Notes: generated by a model not told the origin, from the letters alone. 64,000 bases of DNA from Enterobacter huaxiensis (GCF_003594935.2 NZ_CP043342.1:4774001-4838000), one strand, 5' to 3'. Counted from the stretch's first letter, positions 25,058 through 35,321 are shown. Numbers and translations: made by a program.

Positions 25058-25504
25058 ATGGCCCTTCTCACCGCCCACTGTATTGACCTCAATATTCGCG
25101 GCAATAGCCCGTATTCCATTCTCAAAGCGCTGGCCGACATGGCTTATCAAAACGGCTTCGTCGGCGATCGCAGCGCATTTTTACAGACGCTGCTCCTGCG
25201 TGAAAAACTGCACTCTACCGGTTTCGGCTCCGGCATCGCCGTTCCGCACGGCAAAAGCGCCACCGTCAGGGCGCCGTTCGTACTGTTTGCACGTCAAACC
25301 GAGGGGGTGGACTGGCGAGCCAGCGACGACGAGGCCGTTACCTGCTGGATCTGCCTCGGCGTGCCACCGGAAGGGGAGGATGACCAGGTCAAAGTGATTG
25401 GCAGCCTGTGCCGCAGAATTATCCACGACGATTTTATCTCACAGCTTAAGCAGGGCGACGCCGACCAGGTGCTGGCGCTGCTCAACAAGACGCTGAGCCA
25501 ATAA
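25058..25504 (+). CDS. frvA: PTS IIA component, FrvA
   Basis: This 148-residue fructose-family IIA protein receives phosphate from HPr on His64 in the motif GIAVPHGKS (59-67) and passes it to the IIB domain of FrvB. The ATG follows ACGGAGTGATTCG. It leads frvA-frvB-frvX-frvR, the same set as in E. coli, where the imported substrate has not been established. Length equals the E. coli protein. Confidence 0.92.
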   Translation: MALLTAHCIDLNIRGNSPYSILKALADMAYQNGFVGDRSAFLQTLLLREKLHSTGFGSGIAVPHGKSATVRAPFVLFARQTEGVDWRASDDEAVTCWICLGVPPEGEDDQVKVIGSLCRRIIHDDFISQLKQGDADQVLALLNKTLSQ

Positions 25505-25514
25505 GGAGCACGCC

Positions 25515-26960
25515 ATGGAACCATCCTTAAAACTGGTGGCGATCACCAACTGCCCGGCGGGCATTGCCCATACCTATATGGTGGCCGAGGCGCTGGAGCG
25601 TAAGGCGCGCGATCGGGGCCATATCATTCAGGTGGAAACGCAGGGCTCAAGCGGCGTGGAAAATCATTTGAGTGACGACGCCATTCGCGCGGCAGACTAC
25701 GTAATTCTGGCAACCGGGCGCGGGCTGAGCGCGGACGATCGCGCCCGCTTTGCCGGAAAGCAGGTTTATCAGATCCCGATTTCACAGGCACTCAAAAATA
25801 TCGACGCCATTTTTGATAATTTAGCCTCTCAATCACAGTTTTTCGCCGCCGATAGCAGTGTGAAGCTGGGTAAACAGGATGTGCAAAAAGGCAGCGTGAT
25901 GAGCCATCTGATGGCGGGCGTCTCCGCCGCGCTGCCGTTTGTCATCGGCGGCGGTATTCTGGTCGCGCTCGCCAATACGCTGGTACAGCTGGGGCTACCG
26001 TACACTGATATGGCGAAAGGCGCGCCGTCGTTTACCTGGGTGGTGGAGTCCATCGGCTACCTGGGCTTTACCTTTATGATCCCGATTATGGGCGCGTACA
26101 TTGCGCTGTCGATAGCCGACAAACCAGCCTTCGCCCCGGCGTTTCTGGTGTGCTATCTGGCGAATGATAAGGGGCTGCTCGGGACGCAGTCCGGCGCGGG
26201 GTTCCTCGGGGCCGTGGTGCTGGGGCTGGCGATTGGCTACTTCGTGCTGTGGTTCCGCAAGGTTAGGCTTGGCAAGGCGCTTCAGCCGCTTCTCGGCTCA
26301 ATGCTGATTCCGTTCGTGACGCTGCTGGTGTTTGGCGTACTGACCTGGTACGTGGTCGGGCCGCTGATGTCCGATCTGATGGGCGGCCTGCTGCATTTCC
26401 TGAATACCATTCCACCGTCGATGAAGCTGGGCGCGGCATTTTTAGTAGGCGCGATGCTGGCGTTCGATATGGGCGGCCCGGTTAATAAAACCGCGTGGTT
26501 CTTCTGCTTCTCGCTGCTGGAAAAACATATCTACGACTGGTACGCCATTGTCGGTGTGGTCGCGCTGATGCCGCCCGTCGCGGCGGGTATTGCCACCTAT
26601 CTTGCCCCGAAGCTGTTTACCGAACAGGAAAAAGCGGCCGCCAGCAGCGCGATTGTGGTGGGCGCGACCGTCGCCACCGAACCGGCCATCCCTTACGCGC
26701 TGGCGGCCCCGCTGCCGATGCTGACCGCCAATACCCTCAGCGGCGGGATCGCGGGCATGCTGACTGTTTCATTTGGCATTCAGCGCCTTGCCCCCGGGCT
26801 GGGCGTGTTCGATCCGCTGATTGGCCTTATGTCTCCGGCAAGCTCTTTCTATCTGGTGCTGGCGATTGGTCTGGCGCTGAATATCTCGCTGATTATTTTA
26901 CTCAAAGGCGGCTGGCTGAAGCGGCAGGCCGCGCGAAGGGAGGCAATTCATGAACGCTAA
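25515..26960 (+). CDS. frvB: PTS IIBC component, FrvB
   Basis: This 481-residue fructose-family permease has an N-terminal IIB domain (about 1-105; active Cys13 in TNCPAGIAHTYM) and a membrane IIC domain from about residue 130 with eight or more helices. It imports and phosphorylates an unknown sugar. It starts 10 bp after frvA and overlaps frvX by 11 bp. Conserved IIC segments such as FDMGGPVNKTA and ATEPAIPYALAAPL are intact. Confidence 0.94.
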   Translation: MEPSLKLVAITNCPAGIAHTYMVAEALERKARDRGHIIQVETQGSSGVENHLSDDAIRAADYVILATGRGLSADDRARFAGKQVYQIPISQALKNIDAIFDNLASQSQFFAADSSVKLGKQDVQKGSVMSHLMAGVSAALPFVIGGGILVALANTLVQLGLPYTDMAKGAPSFTWVVESIGYLGFTFMIPIMGAYIALSIADKPAFAPAFLVCYLANDKGLLGTQSGAGFLGAVVLGLAIGYFVLWFRKVRLGKALQPLLGSMLIPFVTLLVFGVLTWYVVGPLMSDLMGGLLHFLNTIPPSMKLGAAFLVGAMLAFDMGGPVNKTAWFFCFSLLEKHIYDWYAIVGVVALMPPVAAGIATYLAPKLFTEQEKAAASSAIVVGATVATEPAIPYALAAPLPMLTANTLSGGIAGMLTVSFGIQRLAPGLGVFDPLIGLMSPASSFYLVLAIGLALNISLIILLKGGWLKRQAARREAIHER

Positions 26961-28011
26961 TTTACTGAAAGCACTGTGTGACGCCAACGCGGTGAGCGGC
27001 GACGAACAGGAAGTGCGCGATATCCTGATCGACACGCTGGAGCCGCACGCCGATGACATCACCTTTGACGGGCTGGGCAGCTTTATCGCCCGTAAAGGCG
27101 CACGCGGTCCGAAGGTAGCGATTGTCGGGCACATGGATGAGGTCGGATTTATGGTGACCCATATTACCGACGAGGGCTTTATCCGCTTCGATACCATTGG
27201 TGGCTGGTGGAGCCAGTCGATGCTAAACCACCGCGTGACCATCCGCACCCGAAGCGGGAGGAAAATTCCCGGCGTGATTGGCTCCGTTGCGCCACATGCC
27301 CTGAGCGAAAAGCAAAAAAGCCTGCCGATGAGTTTTGATGAGATGTTTGTCGATATTGGGGCCAACAGTCGTGAAGAGGTACTGAGCCGCGATATCGCAA
27401 TGGGGGATTTTATCAGTCCGGAATCAGACTTTTGCAGATGGGGCGAGGATAAGATTGTCGCCAAAGCGCTGGATAACCGCGCGGGATGCGCGCTGATGGC
27501 AGAGCTATTTGTGGCGGTCAATAACCCGGACATCACCCTTTTTGGCGTGGGCAGCGTCGAAGAGGAAGTGGGCCTGCGCGGGGCACAAACGTCTGCCGAG
27601 CACATTAAGCCGGACGTGGTTATCGTGCTGGATACCGCCGTGGCGGGTGATGTACCGGGCATCGACGCCGTGAAGTATCCACTCAGGCTGGGCCAGGGGC
27701 CGGGCGTAATGCTGTTCGACAAACGCTATTTCCCGAACCAGACGCTGCTGAGCGCACTAAAAACCAGCGCAGCCAAACGGGAAACGCCGCTGCAATTCAG
27801 TACCATGAAAACCGGCGCGACCGACGGCGGGCGTTATAACGTGATGGGCGGGGGTCGTCCGGTGGTCGCGCTGTGTTTACCCACGCGATATCTGCACGCC
27901 AATAGCGGTATGATCTCGACAATGGATTACGATGCGGCCTTCGCGATGGTGCATGAACTGCTGATGTCGCTGAACGAGGAAAAGGTCGCCGCGATGACGC
28001 ATTTTCGCTAA
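26950..28011 (+). CDS. frvX: M42-family metallopeptidase FrvX
   Basis: This 353-residue M42 aminopeptidase/endoglucanase-family protein has a cocatalytic metal site that appears intact. His61 and Asp63 are in GHMDEVG, Asp175 in ALDNRAG, Glu205-Glu206 in EEEVGLRG and Asp228 in VLDTA. It starts inside the end of frvB (11-bp overlap), so it is co-translated with a sugar PTS. A peptidase in a PTS operon suggests an amino-sugar or glycopeptide-like substrate; that is inference. The ATG follows GGGAGGCAATTC. Confidence 0.9.
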   Translation: MNANLLKALCDANAVSGDEQEVRDILIDTLEPHADDITFDGLGSFIARKGARGPKVAIVGHMDEVGFMVTHITDEGFIRFDTIGGWWSQSMLNHRVTIRTRSGRKIPGVIGSVAPHALSEKQKSLPMSFDEMFVDIGANSREEVLSRDIAMGDFISPESDFCRWGEDKIVAKALDNRAGCALMAELFVAVNNPDITLFGVGSVEEEVGLRGAQTSAEHIKPDVVIVLDTAVAGDVPGIDAVKYPLRLGQGPGVMLFDKRYFPNQTLLSALKTSAAKRETPLQFSTMKTGATDGGRYNVMGGGRPVVALCLPTRYLHANSGMISTMDYDAAFAMVHELLMSLNEEKVAAMTHFR

Positions 28012-28020
28012 GGACGCATC

Positions 28021-29763
28021 ATGCTCAATGAACGCCAGTTTGCCCTACTCGACGAACTTGAATCGCAGCCCGTATCGCTTAGCGTGCTGGCGCGGCAGAC
28101 CGGCGTTTCCGCTCGCACTATCCTACGCGATATCGACTACCTTAACTTTACCCTGAGCGGCAAGGCGCGCATCAGAGCCATGGGCAGCACCCTGTATCAG
28201 CTGGATATGATTGACCGCAAAGGCTATTTCCAGCTTTTACAGCGCCATGATAATGATGATCGGATGCTGGCGCTGCTGCTGATCAATCCGGTCATCTCCC
28301 GCGCGCAGCTTGCTGACGCGCTGAATTTACCCGACGCCTGGGTGGCCGAGCGTTTACCACGCCTGAAAGTACGTCACGCCCGGGCATTTACCCTCGCAAG
28401 CCGCCCCGGTTCTGGCCATTACGTGGCGGTCGGGCAGGATAAGCGCATTATTTTGCTGGCTAACCTGTTTCGAAAAGATCCCTTTGTTTATCCACTCGCA
28501 GGCATAACTACCGACACCTTCGCCACGCTTCAGGAGCAGTGTCGTCAGCTCACGGACTGGCCTGACGTGGCGACAGACTATGTGGTGAGTACGATCCTCG
28601 CGGCGTACGCCCTGCGCCAGCATCTTATCGACACCTCTTCGTTCCATGGAAATCACGCGTTAAAGCCGTGTACAGAACGTGCGGGCATCTGGATAAACCC
28701 TGTGGTCCTCAGCGTGCTGGCTAAACGGCTGGACAGTTTGCAGCAGCAGGCGAACGGCATGACGCCTGAATACGTAACCGAACGGCTTGCCGCCAATACC
28801 ACGGCGGGTCAACCTCACATCGTCGACGCGCAGCTGATTGAGGATTTAACTGGCCATCTCAAGCGCTGCGTCGCCATGCCGCAATGGCTTGCTGAGAACC
28901 GTCAGGGATCAATGAATAATCTTAAAGCCGCGTGGCCGGCGGCGTTCGACATGAGCGTAAAATTCATTAATCATCTGCGAACGGTGGTGGATATACCGCT
29001 TATCGACAGCGATCTCCCGGGGCTTTACTTCGCCTGCGCGCTGGAACGACACCATCACGAATCGACCCCGGTTATTCTTCTCTCTGACCAGAATGCGATT
29101 GCGACAATTAATAAAATGGCGATTGAACGCGAGGTGTTGAACTGCCGGGTGATGGTGGTACGCACGCCCGAGGCGCTTTGGGCGCTGTGTGATGAGTTGA
29201 CGCCAGGAGTGGTGATTAACAATAGCCATTACCCGCTGGATGACAGGCAGGACCGCGTGCTGACCATCCGCAATATTATTAGTGCCGCCGGTATCGATCA
29301 GATTAAAGATTATCTGGCATCTGCGTTTATCCGCCAGCAGCCGGAGCGCTTTTTCCCACAAGACGGGGATTTTCACTATCACAATGCTCCGGGCGAAAGC
29401 TGGGCGCAGATCGTCAATGGTATTACGGCACGGCTGTGCGGTGATAAATGCATGAGTTCAACTGAAGCGCAGCACATTTGTCAGCGAGAGCGGGAAGGCG
29501 AGAATTTAATTGTGAATCGGATTGCCATTCCTCACTGCTGGAGCGAACGGCCACAGCCCTTTCGTGGGTATTTTATTACCCTTGAGTCGCCAGTGTGCGT
29601 TAACGGTGATGAGGTCAGGCATGTGCTGATGGCCTGCGCCAGCGCAGCGAATCGGCAGGAACTGAAGATATTTAGCTTTTTGGCCAGCGTGCTGAGCCGC
29701 CATTCGCCAGAGACGATCGAGAAATTAAAGCACTACGGGGAGTTTATGGCGCTACTACGGTAA
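28021..29763 (+). CDS. frvR: PTS-regulated transcriptional activator FrvR
   Basis: This 580-residue regulator has an N-terminal HTH (LSVLARQTGVSARTILRDIDYLN, about 18-40), PTS-regulation-domain-like middle sections and a C-terminal IIA-like domain with IAIPHCWSERP near residue 501, whose His is a phosphorylation candidate. Such proteins sense the phosphorylation state of their cognate PTS. It ends the frv operon, nine bases after frvX, and probably controls it. The ATG is preceded by AAGGACGCATC. Confidence 0.9.
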   Translation: MLNERQFALLDELESQPVSLSVLARQTGVSARTILRDIDYLNFTLSGKARIRAMGSTLYQLDMIDRKGYFQLLQRHDNDDRMLALLLINPVISRAQLADALNLPDAWVAERLPRLKVRHARAFTLASRPGSGHYVAVGQDKRIILLANLFRKDPFVYPLAGITTDTFATLQEQCRQLTDWPDVATDYVVSTILAAYALRQHLIDTSSFHGNHALKPCTERAGIWINPVVLSVLAKRLDSLQQQANGMTPEYVTERLAANTTAGQPHIVDAQLIEDLTGHLKRCVAMPQWLAENRQGSMNNLKAAWPAAFDMSVKFINHLRTVVDIPLIDSDLPGLYFACALERHHHESTPVILLSDQNAIATINKMAIEREVLNCRVMVVRTPEALWALCDELTPGVVINNSHYPLDDRQDRVLTIRNIISAAGIDQIKDYLASAFIRQQPERFFPQDGDFHYHNAPGESWAQIVNGITARLCGDKCMSSTEAQHICQREREGENLIVNRIAIPHCWSERPQPFRGYFITLESPVCVNGDEVRHVLMACASAANRQELKIFSFLASVLSRHSPETIEKLKHYGEFMALLR

Positions 29764-29768
29764 GAAAC

Positions 29769-29797
29769 CTGTCCCCGCACCGAAGCGCAAGGGACAG
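29769..29797. terminator. Hairpin between convergent frvR and the BhsA-like gene
   Basis: CTGTCCC pairs with GGGACAG across a 15-base loop. It lies between two converging genes and may end both transcripts, though no T run is present. Confidence 0.35.
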
Positions 29798-29809
29798 TGG
29801 CTACACGGC

Positions 29810-30022
29810 TTATTTGTTCAGTTCAGCGGTCATGTGTACACGGTTACCGGTGAAGGCCTGAGTAATTTTGTAAGACGATGCGCCTGCTTCCTGAGCCTGT
29901 GCGGCGATTTTCGCTTCTGCACCATCAATGGTAGAGGCGGTTGCGGTCACAGACTGTGCAGCGAAAGAACCGAAAGAAGTAGCCAGAGCGATTACAGCGA
30001 CAAAAGTTTTGATGCTTTTCAT
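29810..30022 (-). CDS. Small periplasmic BhsA/YhcN-family (DUF1471) protein
   Basis: This 70-residue secreted protein has a signal peptide in residues 1-22 (MKSIK, hydrophobic core, SFAA cleavage). The mature DUF1471 domain has the typical SVTATASTIDGAEAKIAAQA segment. Enterobacteria carry many paralogues (BhsA, McbA, YhcN) linked to stress resistance and biofilm. The ATG follows GAAAGGGTTTATCTT. It stands alone between frvR and fdhD. The specific paralogue cannot be named. Confidence 0.85.
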   Translation of the reverse strand: MKSIKTFVAVIALATSFGSFAAQSVTATASTIDGAEAKIAAQAQEAGASSYKITQAFTGNRVHMTAELNK

Positions 30023-30136
30023 AAGATAAACCCTTTCATTAAGTTGTTTAGGTAAGGCGCTTTGCCTTGATGAGATAAATAATAGACCTCATCATGAACA
30101 ACTAAAAGCGGAAGGATTTGCTATTCTCTTTCAAAA

Positions 30137-30973
30137 TTACTGACCAACAATTAAGCGCTGTGGATGGGTATAAATCGTTGCCCTTCCCGGCTTGCAGAAG
30201 CCCACCAGCGTCAGGTTGCAGCGCTCTGCCACTTCTACCGCCAGCGTCGTCGCCGCCGAGACCGCAAACAGGATCTCTACGCCGCACATGGCCGCCTTTT
30301 GCACCATCTCATAGCTGGCGCGGCTGGAAACGAGCGCCGCGCCCTGCTGCCAGACGGCATTTTCACGCGCGCGGCGGCCCAGCAGCTTGTCCAGCGCCAC
30401 GTGGCGACCCACGTCTTCATGACCACCGATAATCTCGCCCGCCGGGAGGACCCACGCCGCCGCATGCGTACAGCCGCTCAGCTGACCAATAGGCTGAACG
30501 TCGTTGAGGTGCTCAAGCGCTTTATCGAGGTTCCCAAGGTTAAAGGTCTGGGTAAACGGCAGCGGCGCGACGGGTTTACCGATATCGTTGAGCTGCTCTA
30601 CGCCGCAAACGCCGCAGCCGGTGCGGCCGGCCAGCGCGCGGCGGCGCTCTTTCAGCCCCATAAAGCGACGGCTTGAGAGTTCGATTTGCACCTCGAGGCC
30701 GTTGCAGGCCTGCACCACGTCCATGCCGTAGATCTCCTGCGGATGGTCGATGATGCCTTCCGAGAGGGAAAAACCGATCGCGAACAGCTCAAGATCTTTC
30801 GGCGAGGCCATCATCACCACGTGCGAGATCCCGTTGTAAACCAGGGCAACGGGCACTTCCTCCGCCAGAAAATCGGGCGTGGCGTGGGTAATGTGGGGCG
30901 GTCTGTGCACCGACAGTTCCACAACGCCCGCAGGCAGGGGTAACGAGTGGGCAGCACGGTTTAGTTTAGACAC
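30137..30973 (-). CDS. fdhD: Formate dehydrogenase accessory sulfurtransferase FdhD
   Basis: This 278-residue sulfur carrier passes sulfur from IscS to the Mo-bis-MGD cofactor of formate dehydrogenases. The essential Cys120 and Cys123 lie in RTGCGVCGVEQL, at the E. coli positions plus or minus one. The start is GTG at 30973, with AGGA eight bases upstream. It is divergent from fdoG, whose product it activates, and convergent with nothing; the BhsA-like gene follows on the same strand after a 114-bp gap. Confidence 0.95.
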   Translation of the reverse strand: MSKLNRAAHSLPLPAGVVELSVHRPPHITHATPDFLAEEVPVALVYNGISHVVMMASPKDLELFAIGFSLSEGIIDHPQEIYGMDVVQACNGLEVQIELSSRRFMGLKERRRALAGRTGCGVCGVEQLNDIGKPVAPLPFTQTFNLGNLDKALEHLNDVQPIGQLSGCTHAAAWVLPAGEIIGGHEDVGRHVALDKLLGRRARENAVWQQGAALVSSRASYEMVQKAAMCGVEILFAVSAATTLAVEVAERCNLTLVGFCKPGRATIYTHPQRLIVGQ

Positions 30974-31355
30974 AACGGTATTCCTGAAAAACCACGGAGG
31001 TGAGCCTGCTATTGCACCATAAAGCGCAGGCCTTACGCATAGTATGGATCAACTTTTCAGCACCCATCCTCATCAAGTTTACCTACTCCCTCGGGATAGG
31101 TGCAATACAGCGCATGCTACACCCCTTTAACATGCAGGGTTAATATTGTGATTGATATCACATTTTATAATCAATGACGTGATAATACGTTCACTTTGTT
31201 TTAACGCCATTGGAACAGGCGTACCGACATTGTGGTATTCTGGTGATATCCCTCGGAGAAATGAGGGATTAACGCAAATTTTTCTCCTTTGCGGTCAATT
31301 CTCAACCGCAAAGTAAAACTACAAAGCAATGTCGAAATGAACCAAGGAGTGACCC
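30974..31355. promoter_or_regulatory. fdhD-fdoG divergent control region with CRP site and leader inverted repeats
   Basis: This 382-bp region has no gene. A perfect CRP palindrome TGTGA-TTGATA-TCACA is at 31147-31162. Further toward fdoG are an inverted repeat ATCCCTC/GAGGGAT (31248-31269) and a 9-bp stem CTTTGCGGT/ACCGCAAAG (31287-31313). Both probably lie in the fdoG untranslated leader. The ribosome site is AAGGAGTGACCC. An FNR box of full consensus was not found. Confidence 0.7.
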
Positions 31356-34300
31356 ATGCAGGTCAGCAGAAGGCAGTTCTTTAAGATCTGCGCTGGCGGT
31401 ATGGCAGGCACAACGGCAGCGGCACTGGGCTTCGCGCCCGGCGTAGCGCTGGCGGAAACACGGCAGTACAAACTGCTGCGCACCCGCGAAACCCGTAACA
31501 CCTGTACGTACTGCTCCGTCGGCTGTGGGCTGTTGATGTATAGCCTCGGCGACGGTGCAAAAAATGCCAAAGCGTCTATCTTCCACATCGAAGGCGACCC
31601 GGACCATCCGGTAAACCGTGGAGCGTTGTGCCCGAAAGGGGCTGGTCTGGTGGACTTTATCCACTCCGAAAGCCGCCTGAAATTCCCGGAATATCGCGCG
31701 CCAGGCTCAGACAAGTGGCAGCAAATCAGCTGGGAAGAGGCGTTTGACCGCATCGCAAAACACATTAAAGAAGATCGCGATGCCAACTTTATTGAGAAGA
31801 ACGGCGACGGCGTCACCGTCAACCGCTGGCTCTCTACCGGCATGCTGTGTGCTTCTGCCTCCAGCAACGAAACCGGTTATTTAACCCAGAAATTCACGCG
31901 CGCACTCGGTATGCTCGCGGTCGACAACCAGGCGCGCGTCTGACACGGACCAACGGTAGCAAGTCTTGCTCCAACATTTGGTCGCGGTGCGATGACCAAC
32001 CACTGGGTCGACATCAAGAACGCCAACCTCATCGTGGTGATGGGCGGTAACGCCGCTGAAGCGCACCCCGTCGGGTTCCGCTGGGCGATGGAAGCCAAAA
32101 TCCACAACGGTGCGAAACTGATTGTGATCGATCCCCGCTTTACGCGTACTGCGTCAGTGGCGGATTTCTACACCCCTATTCGTTCAGGTACTGACATCAC
32201 TTTCCTGTCAGGCGTATTGCTGTACCTGATGACCAACGAAAAATATAACCGCGAATACACCGAAGCCTATACCAACGCCAGCCTGATCGTGCGTGAGGAC
32301 TACAGCTTCGACGATGGCCTGTTCAGCGGGTATGACGCCGAGAAACGCAAATACGACAAAACCAGCTGGAACTACGAGCTGGACGAGAAAGGCTTTGCGA
32401 AGCGCGATACCACCCTGCAGCACCCGCGCTGCGTGTGGAACCTGCTGAAAGAGCACGTTTCCCGCTACACGCCGGACGTTGTGGAAAACATCTGTGGGAC
32501 GCCGAAGGCGGACTTCCTGAAGGTGTGCGAGCTTATCGCCGAAACCAGCGCGAAAGACAAAACCGCGTCGTTCCTGTATGCGCTCGGCTGGACGCAGCAC
32601 TCCATCGGCGCGCAGAACATCCGCACCATGGCGATGGTTCAGCTGCTGCTCGGCAACATGGGGATGGCAGGCGGCGGCGTGAACGCCCTGCGCGGCCACT
32701 CCAACATTCAGGGCCTGACCGACCTCGGCCTGCTCTCTCAAAGCCTGACGGGGTATATGAACCTGCCGAGCGAGAAGCAGACCGACCTGCAGACCTACCT
32801 GACGGCCAGCACGCCAAAACCGCTGCTCGAAGGCCAGGTGAACTACTGGGGCAACTATCCGAAGTTCTTCGTCTCAATGATGAAAGCCTTCTTCGGCGAC
32901 AAAGCGACGGCTGAAAACAGCTGGGGCTTTGACTGGCTGCCGAAGTGGGACAAGGGCTACGACGTTCTGCAGTATTTCGAAATGATGCACCAGGGCCAGG
33001 TCAACGGCTATATCTGCCAGGGCTTTAACCCGGTGGCCTCGTTCCCGAACAAAAACAAGGTTGTTGCCTCACTGTCGAAGCTGAAGTTCCTGGTCACAAT
33101 TGACCCGCTCAATACCGAGACCTCGACCTTCTGGCAGAACCACGGTGAATCGAACGACGTCGATCCGTCGACGATTCAGACCGAAGTGTTCCGTCTGCCG
33201 TCCACCTGCTTCGCGGAAGAGAACGGTTCTATCGTTAACTCCGGCCGCTGGCTGCAGTGGCACTGGAAAGGCGCGGACGCCCCGGGCATCGCCATGAACG
33301 ACGGCGAGATCCTGGCCGGTATCTTCTTACGCCTGCGTAAGATGTATGCGGCAGAAGGCGGCGCGAACCCGGAACCGGTGCTGAACATGACCTGGAACTA
33401 CTCGACGCCGGAAAACCCTGCGCCGGAAGAAGTGGCGATGGAGAGCAACGGTAAGGCGCTGGCGGACGTTATCGACCCGGCCACCGGCACCGTGCTGGCG
33501 AAGAAAGGCGATCAGCTCAGCACCTTCGCGCACCTGCGCGATGACGGCACGACCTCCAGCGGCTGCTGGATCTTTGCCGGCAGCTGGACGCCGAAGGGCA
33601 ACCAGATGGCCAACCGCGACAACGCCGACCCGTCGGGCCTCGGCAATACGCTGGGCTGGGCATGGGCGTGGCCGCTCAACCGCCGCATCCTCTATAACCG
33701 CGCATCCGCTGACCCGCAGGGCAACCCGTGGGATCCGAAGCGTCAGCTTCTGAAGTGGGACGGCGCGAAATGGGGCGGCGTGGATATTCCGGACTACAGC
33801 ACTGCCGCACCGGGCAGCGACGTTGGGCCGTTTATCATGCAGCCTGAAGGGATGGGACGCCTGTTTGCTATCGATAAGATGGCGGAAGGTCCGTTCCCGG
33901 AACACTACGAGCCGTTTGAGACGCCGCTGGGCACCAACCCGCTGCACCCGAACGTGGTCTCTAACCCGGCAGCCCGTATCTTCAAGGGCGACTTTGAAGC
34001 GCTGGGTAAAAAGGACAAGTTCCCGTACGTGGGCACCACCTACCGTCTGACCGAACACTTCCACTACTGGACCAAGCACGCGCTGCTTAACGCCATCGCG
34101 CAGCCGGAGCAGTTCGTGGAGATCGGCGAGAAGCTGGCGGGCAAGCTCGGCATCGCCCATGGCGATACCGTCAAGGTCTCCTCTAACCGCGGCTACATTA
34201 AGGCCAAGGCGGTGGTGACCAAGCGTATTCGCACGCTGAACGTTCACGGACAGCAGGTGGATACCATCGGCATCCCAATTCACTGGGGTTACGAGGGCGT

Positions 34301-34406
34301 GGCGAAGAAAGGGTTCATTGCGAACACCCTGACGCCGTTCGTCGGCGATGCGAACACGCAGACGCCGGAGTTTAAGGCCTTCCTCGTGAACGTGGAAAAG
34401 GTGTAA
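31356..34406 (+). CDS. fdoG: Formate dehydrogenase-O alpha subunit, selenoprotein
   Basis: This 1016-residue catalytic subunit has selenocysteine at residue 196, encoded by the in-frame TGA at 31941-31943; length and Sec position equal E. coli FdoG. The Tat signal contains SRRQFFK (4-10). The 4Fe-4S ligands are in NTCTYCSVGCG and GALCPKG. The downstream frame resumes without other stops, so the gene is not broken. It oxidises formate to CO2 at a molybdopterin-guanine-dinucleotide site on the periplasmic side, passing electrons to FdoH and FdoI. It starts the fdoGHI-fdhE operon and is divergent from fdhD. Confidence 0.97.
31941..31983 (+). promoter_or_regulatory. UGA codon and bacterial SECIS element in fdoG
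   Basis: A minihelix at 31955-31972, 11 bases after the UGA, pairs GG.AGCA with UGCUCC. It has a bulged U (31957) and an apical loop AGUCU containing GU. Both are the features SelB needs. It recodes UGA as Sec. Confidence 0.9.
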
Positions 34407-34418
34407 CGGAGACGACTT

Positions 34419-35321
34419 ATGGCTTATCAATCTCAAGACATTATCCGTCGTTCCGCGACAAACAGTTTCACGCCCGCGCCTCAGGCGCGGGACCACCAGC
34501 AGGAAGTGGCGAAGCTTATCGACGTGACCACCTGTATCGGCTGTAAAGCCTGTCAGGTGGCCTGTTCAGAGTGGAACGACCTGCGTGACGAAGTGGGTCA
34601 CAACGTCGGGGTGTACGACAACCCGGCGGACCTGACCGCCAAGTCCTGGACGGTGATGCGTTTCTCGGAAGTGGAGCAGAACGACAAGCTGGAATGGCTT
34701 ATCCGCAAAGACGGCTGTATGCACTGTGCGGATCCGGGCTGCCTGAAGGCGTGTCCGTCAGAAGGGGCTATCATTCAGTATGCCAACGGCATCGTCGACT
34801 TCCAGTCCGAGCAGTGCATTGGCTGCGGCTACTGCATCGCCGGCTGTCCGTTCGACGTACCGCGCCTGAACCCGGAAGACAACCGCGTCTACAAATGCAC
34901 GCTGTGCGTTGACCGCGTCACCGTCGGCCAGGAGCCTGCGTGCGTGAAGACCTGCCCAACCGGCGCTATCCACTTTGGCTCCAAAGAGGATATGAAAACG
35001 CTGGCGGCAGAGCGCGTGGGCGAGCTGAAAACCCGCGGTTACGACAACGCGGGCCTGTACGATCCGTCAGGCGTTGGCGGTACGCACGTGATGTACGTGC
35101 TGCACCACGCCGACAAGCCGAATCTGTATCACGGCCTGCCGGAGAACCCGGAAATCAGCGCCACCGTGAAGTTCTGGAAAGGCATCTGGAAACCGCTGGC
35201 AGCGGTCGGTTTTGCTGCCACCTTCGCAGCGAGCATCTTCCACTACGTCGGCGTTGGTCCGAACCGCGCGGAAGAGGAAGACGACAACCTGCATGAAGAG
35301 AAAGACGAGGTGCGCAAATGA
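34419..35321 (+). CDS. fdoH: Formate dehydrogenase-O beta (iron-sulfur) subunit
   Basis: This 300-residue protein carries four 4Fe-4S clusters. The first motif is CIGCKACQVAC (Cys39, 42, 45, 49); others include CMHCADPGCLKAC, CIGCGYCIAGCP and CTLCVDRVTVGQEPACVKTCP. A single membrane anchor lies at about 259-280 (KPLAAVGFAATFAASIFHY). It relays electrons from FdoG to the haem subunit FdoI. The ATG follows CGGAGACGACTT and the stop overlaps the fdoI ATG by four bases. Confidence 0.96.
   Translation: MAYQSQDIIRRSATNSFTPAPQARDHQQEVAKLIDVTTCIGCKACQVACSEWNDLRDEVGHNVGVYDNPADLTAKSWTVMRFSEVEQNDKLEWLIRKDGCMHCADPGCLKACPSEGAIIQYANGIVDFQSEQCIGCGYCIAGCPFDVPRLNPEDNRVYKCTLCVDRVTVGQEPACVKTCPTGAIHFGSKEDMKTLAAERVGELKTRGYDNAGLYDPSGVGGTHVMYVLHHADKPNLYHGLPENPEISATVKFWKGIWKPLAAVGFAATFAASIFHYVGVGPNRAEEEDDNLHEEKDEVRK

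Noticed and set aside
31356..31943. fdoG as a pseudogene or two genes because of an in-frame TGA
   Set aside because: The TGA is at the known Sec position 196 and is followed by a correct SECIS minihelix.
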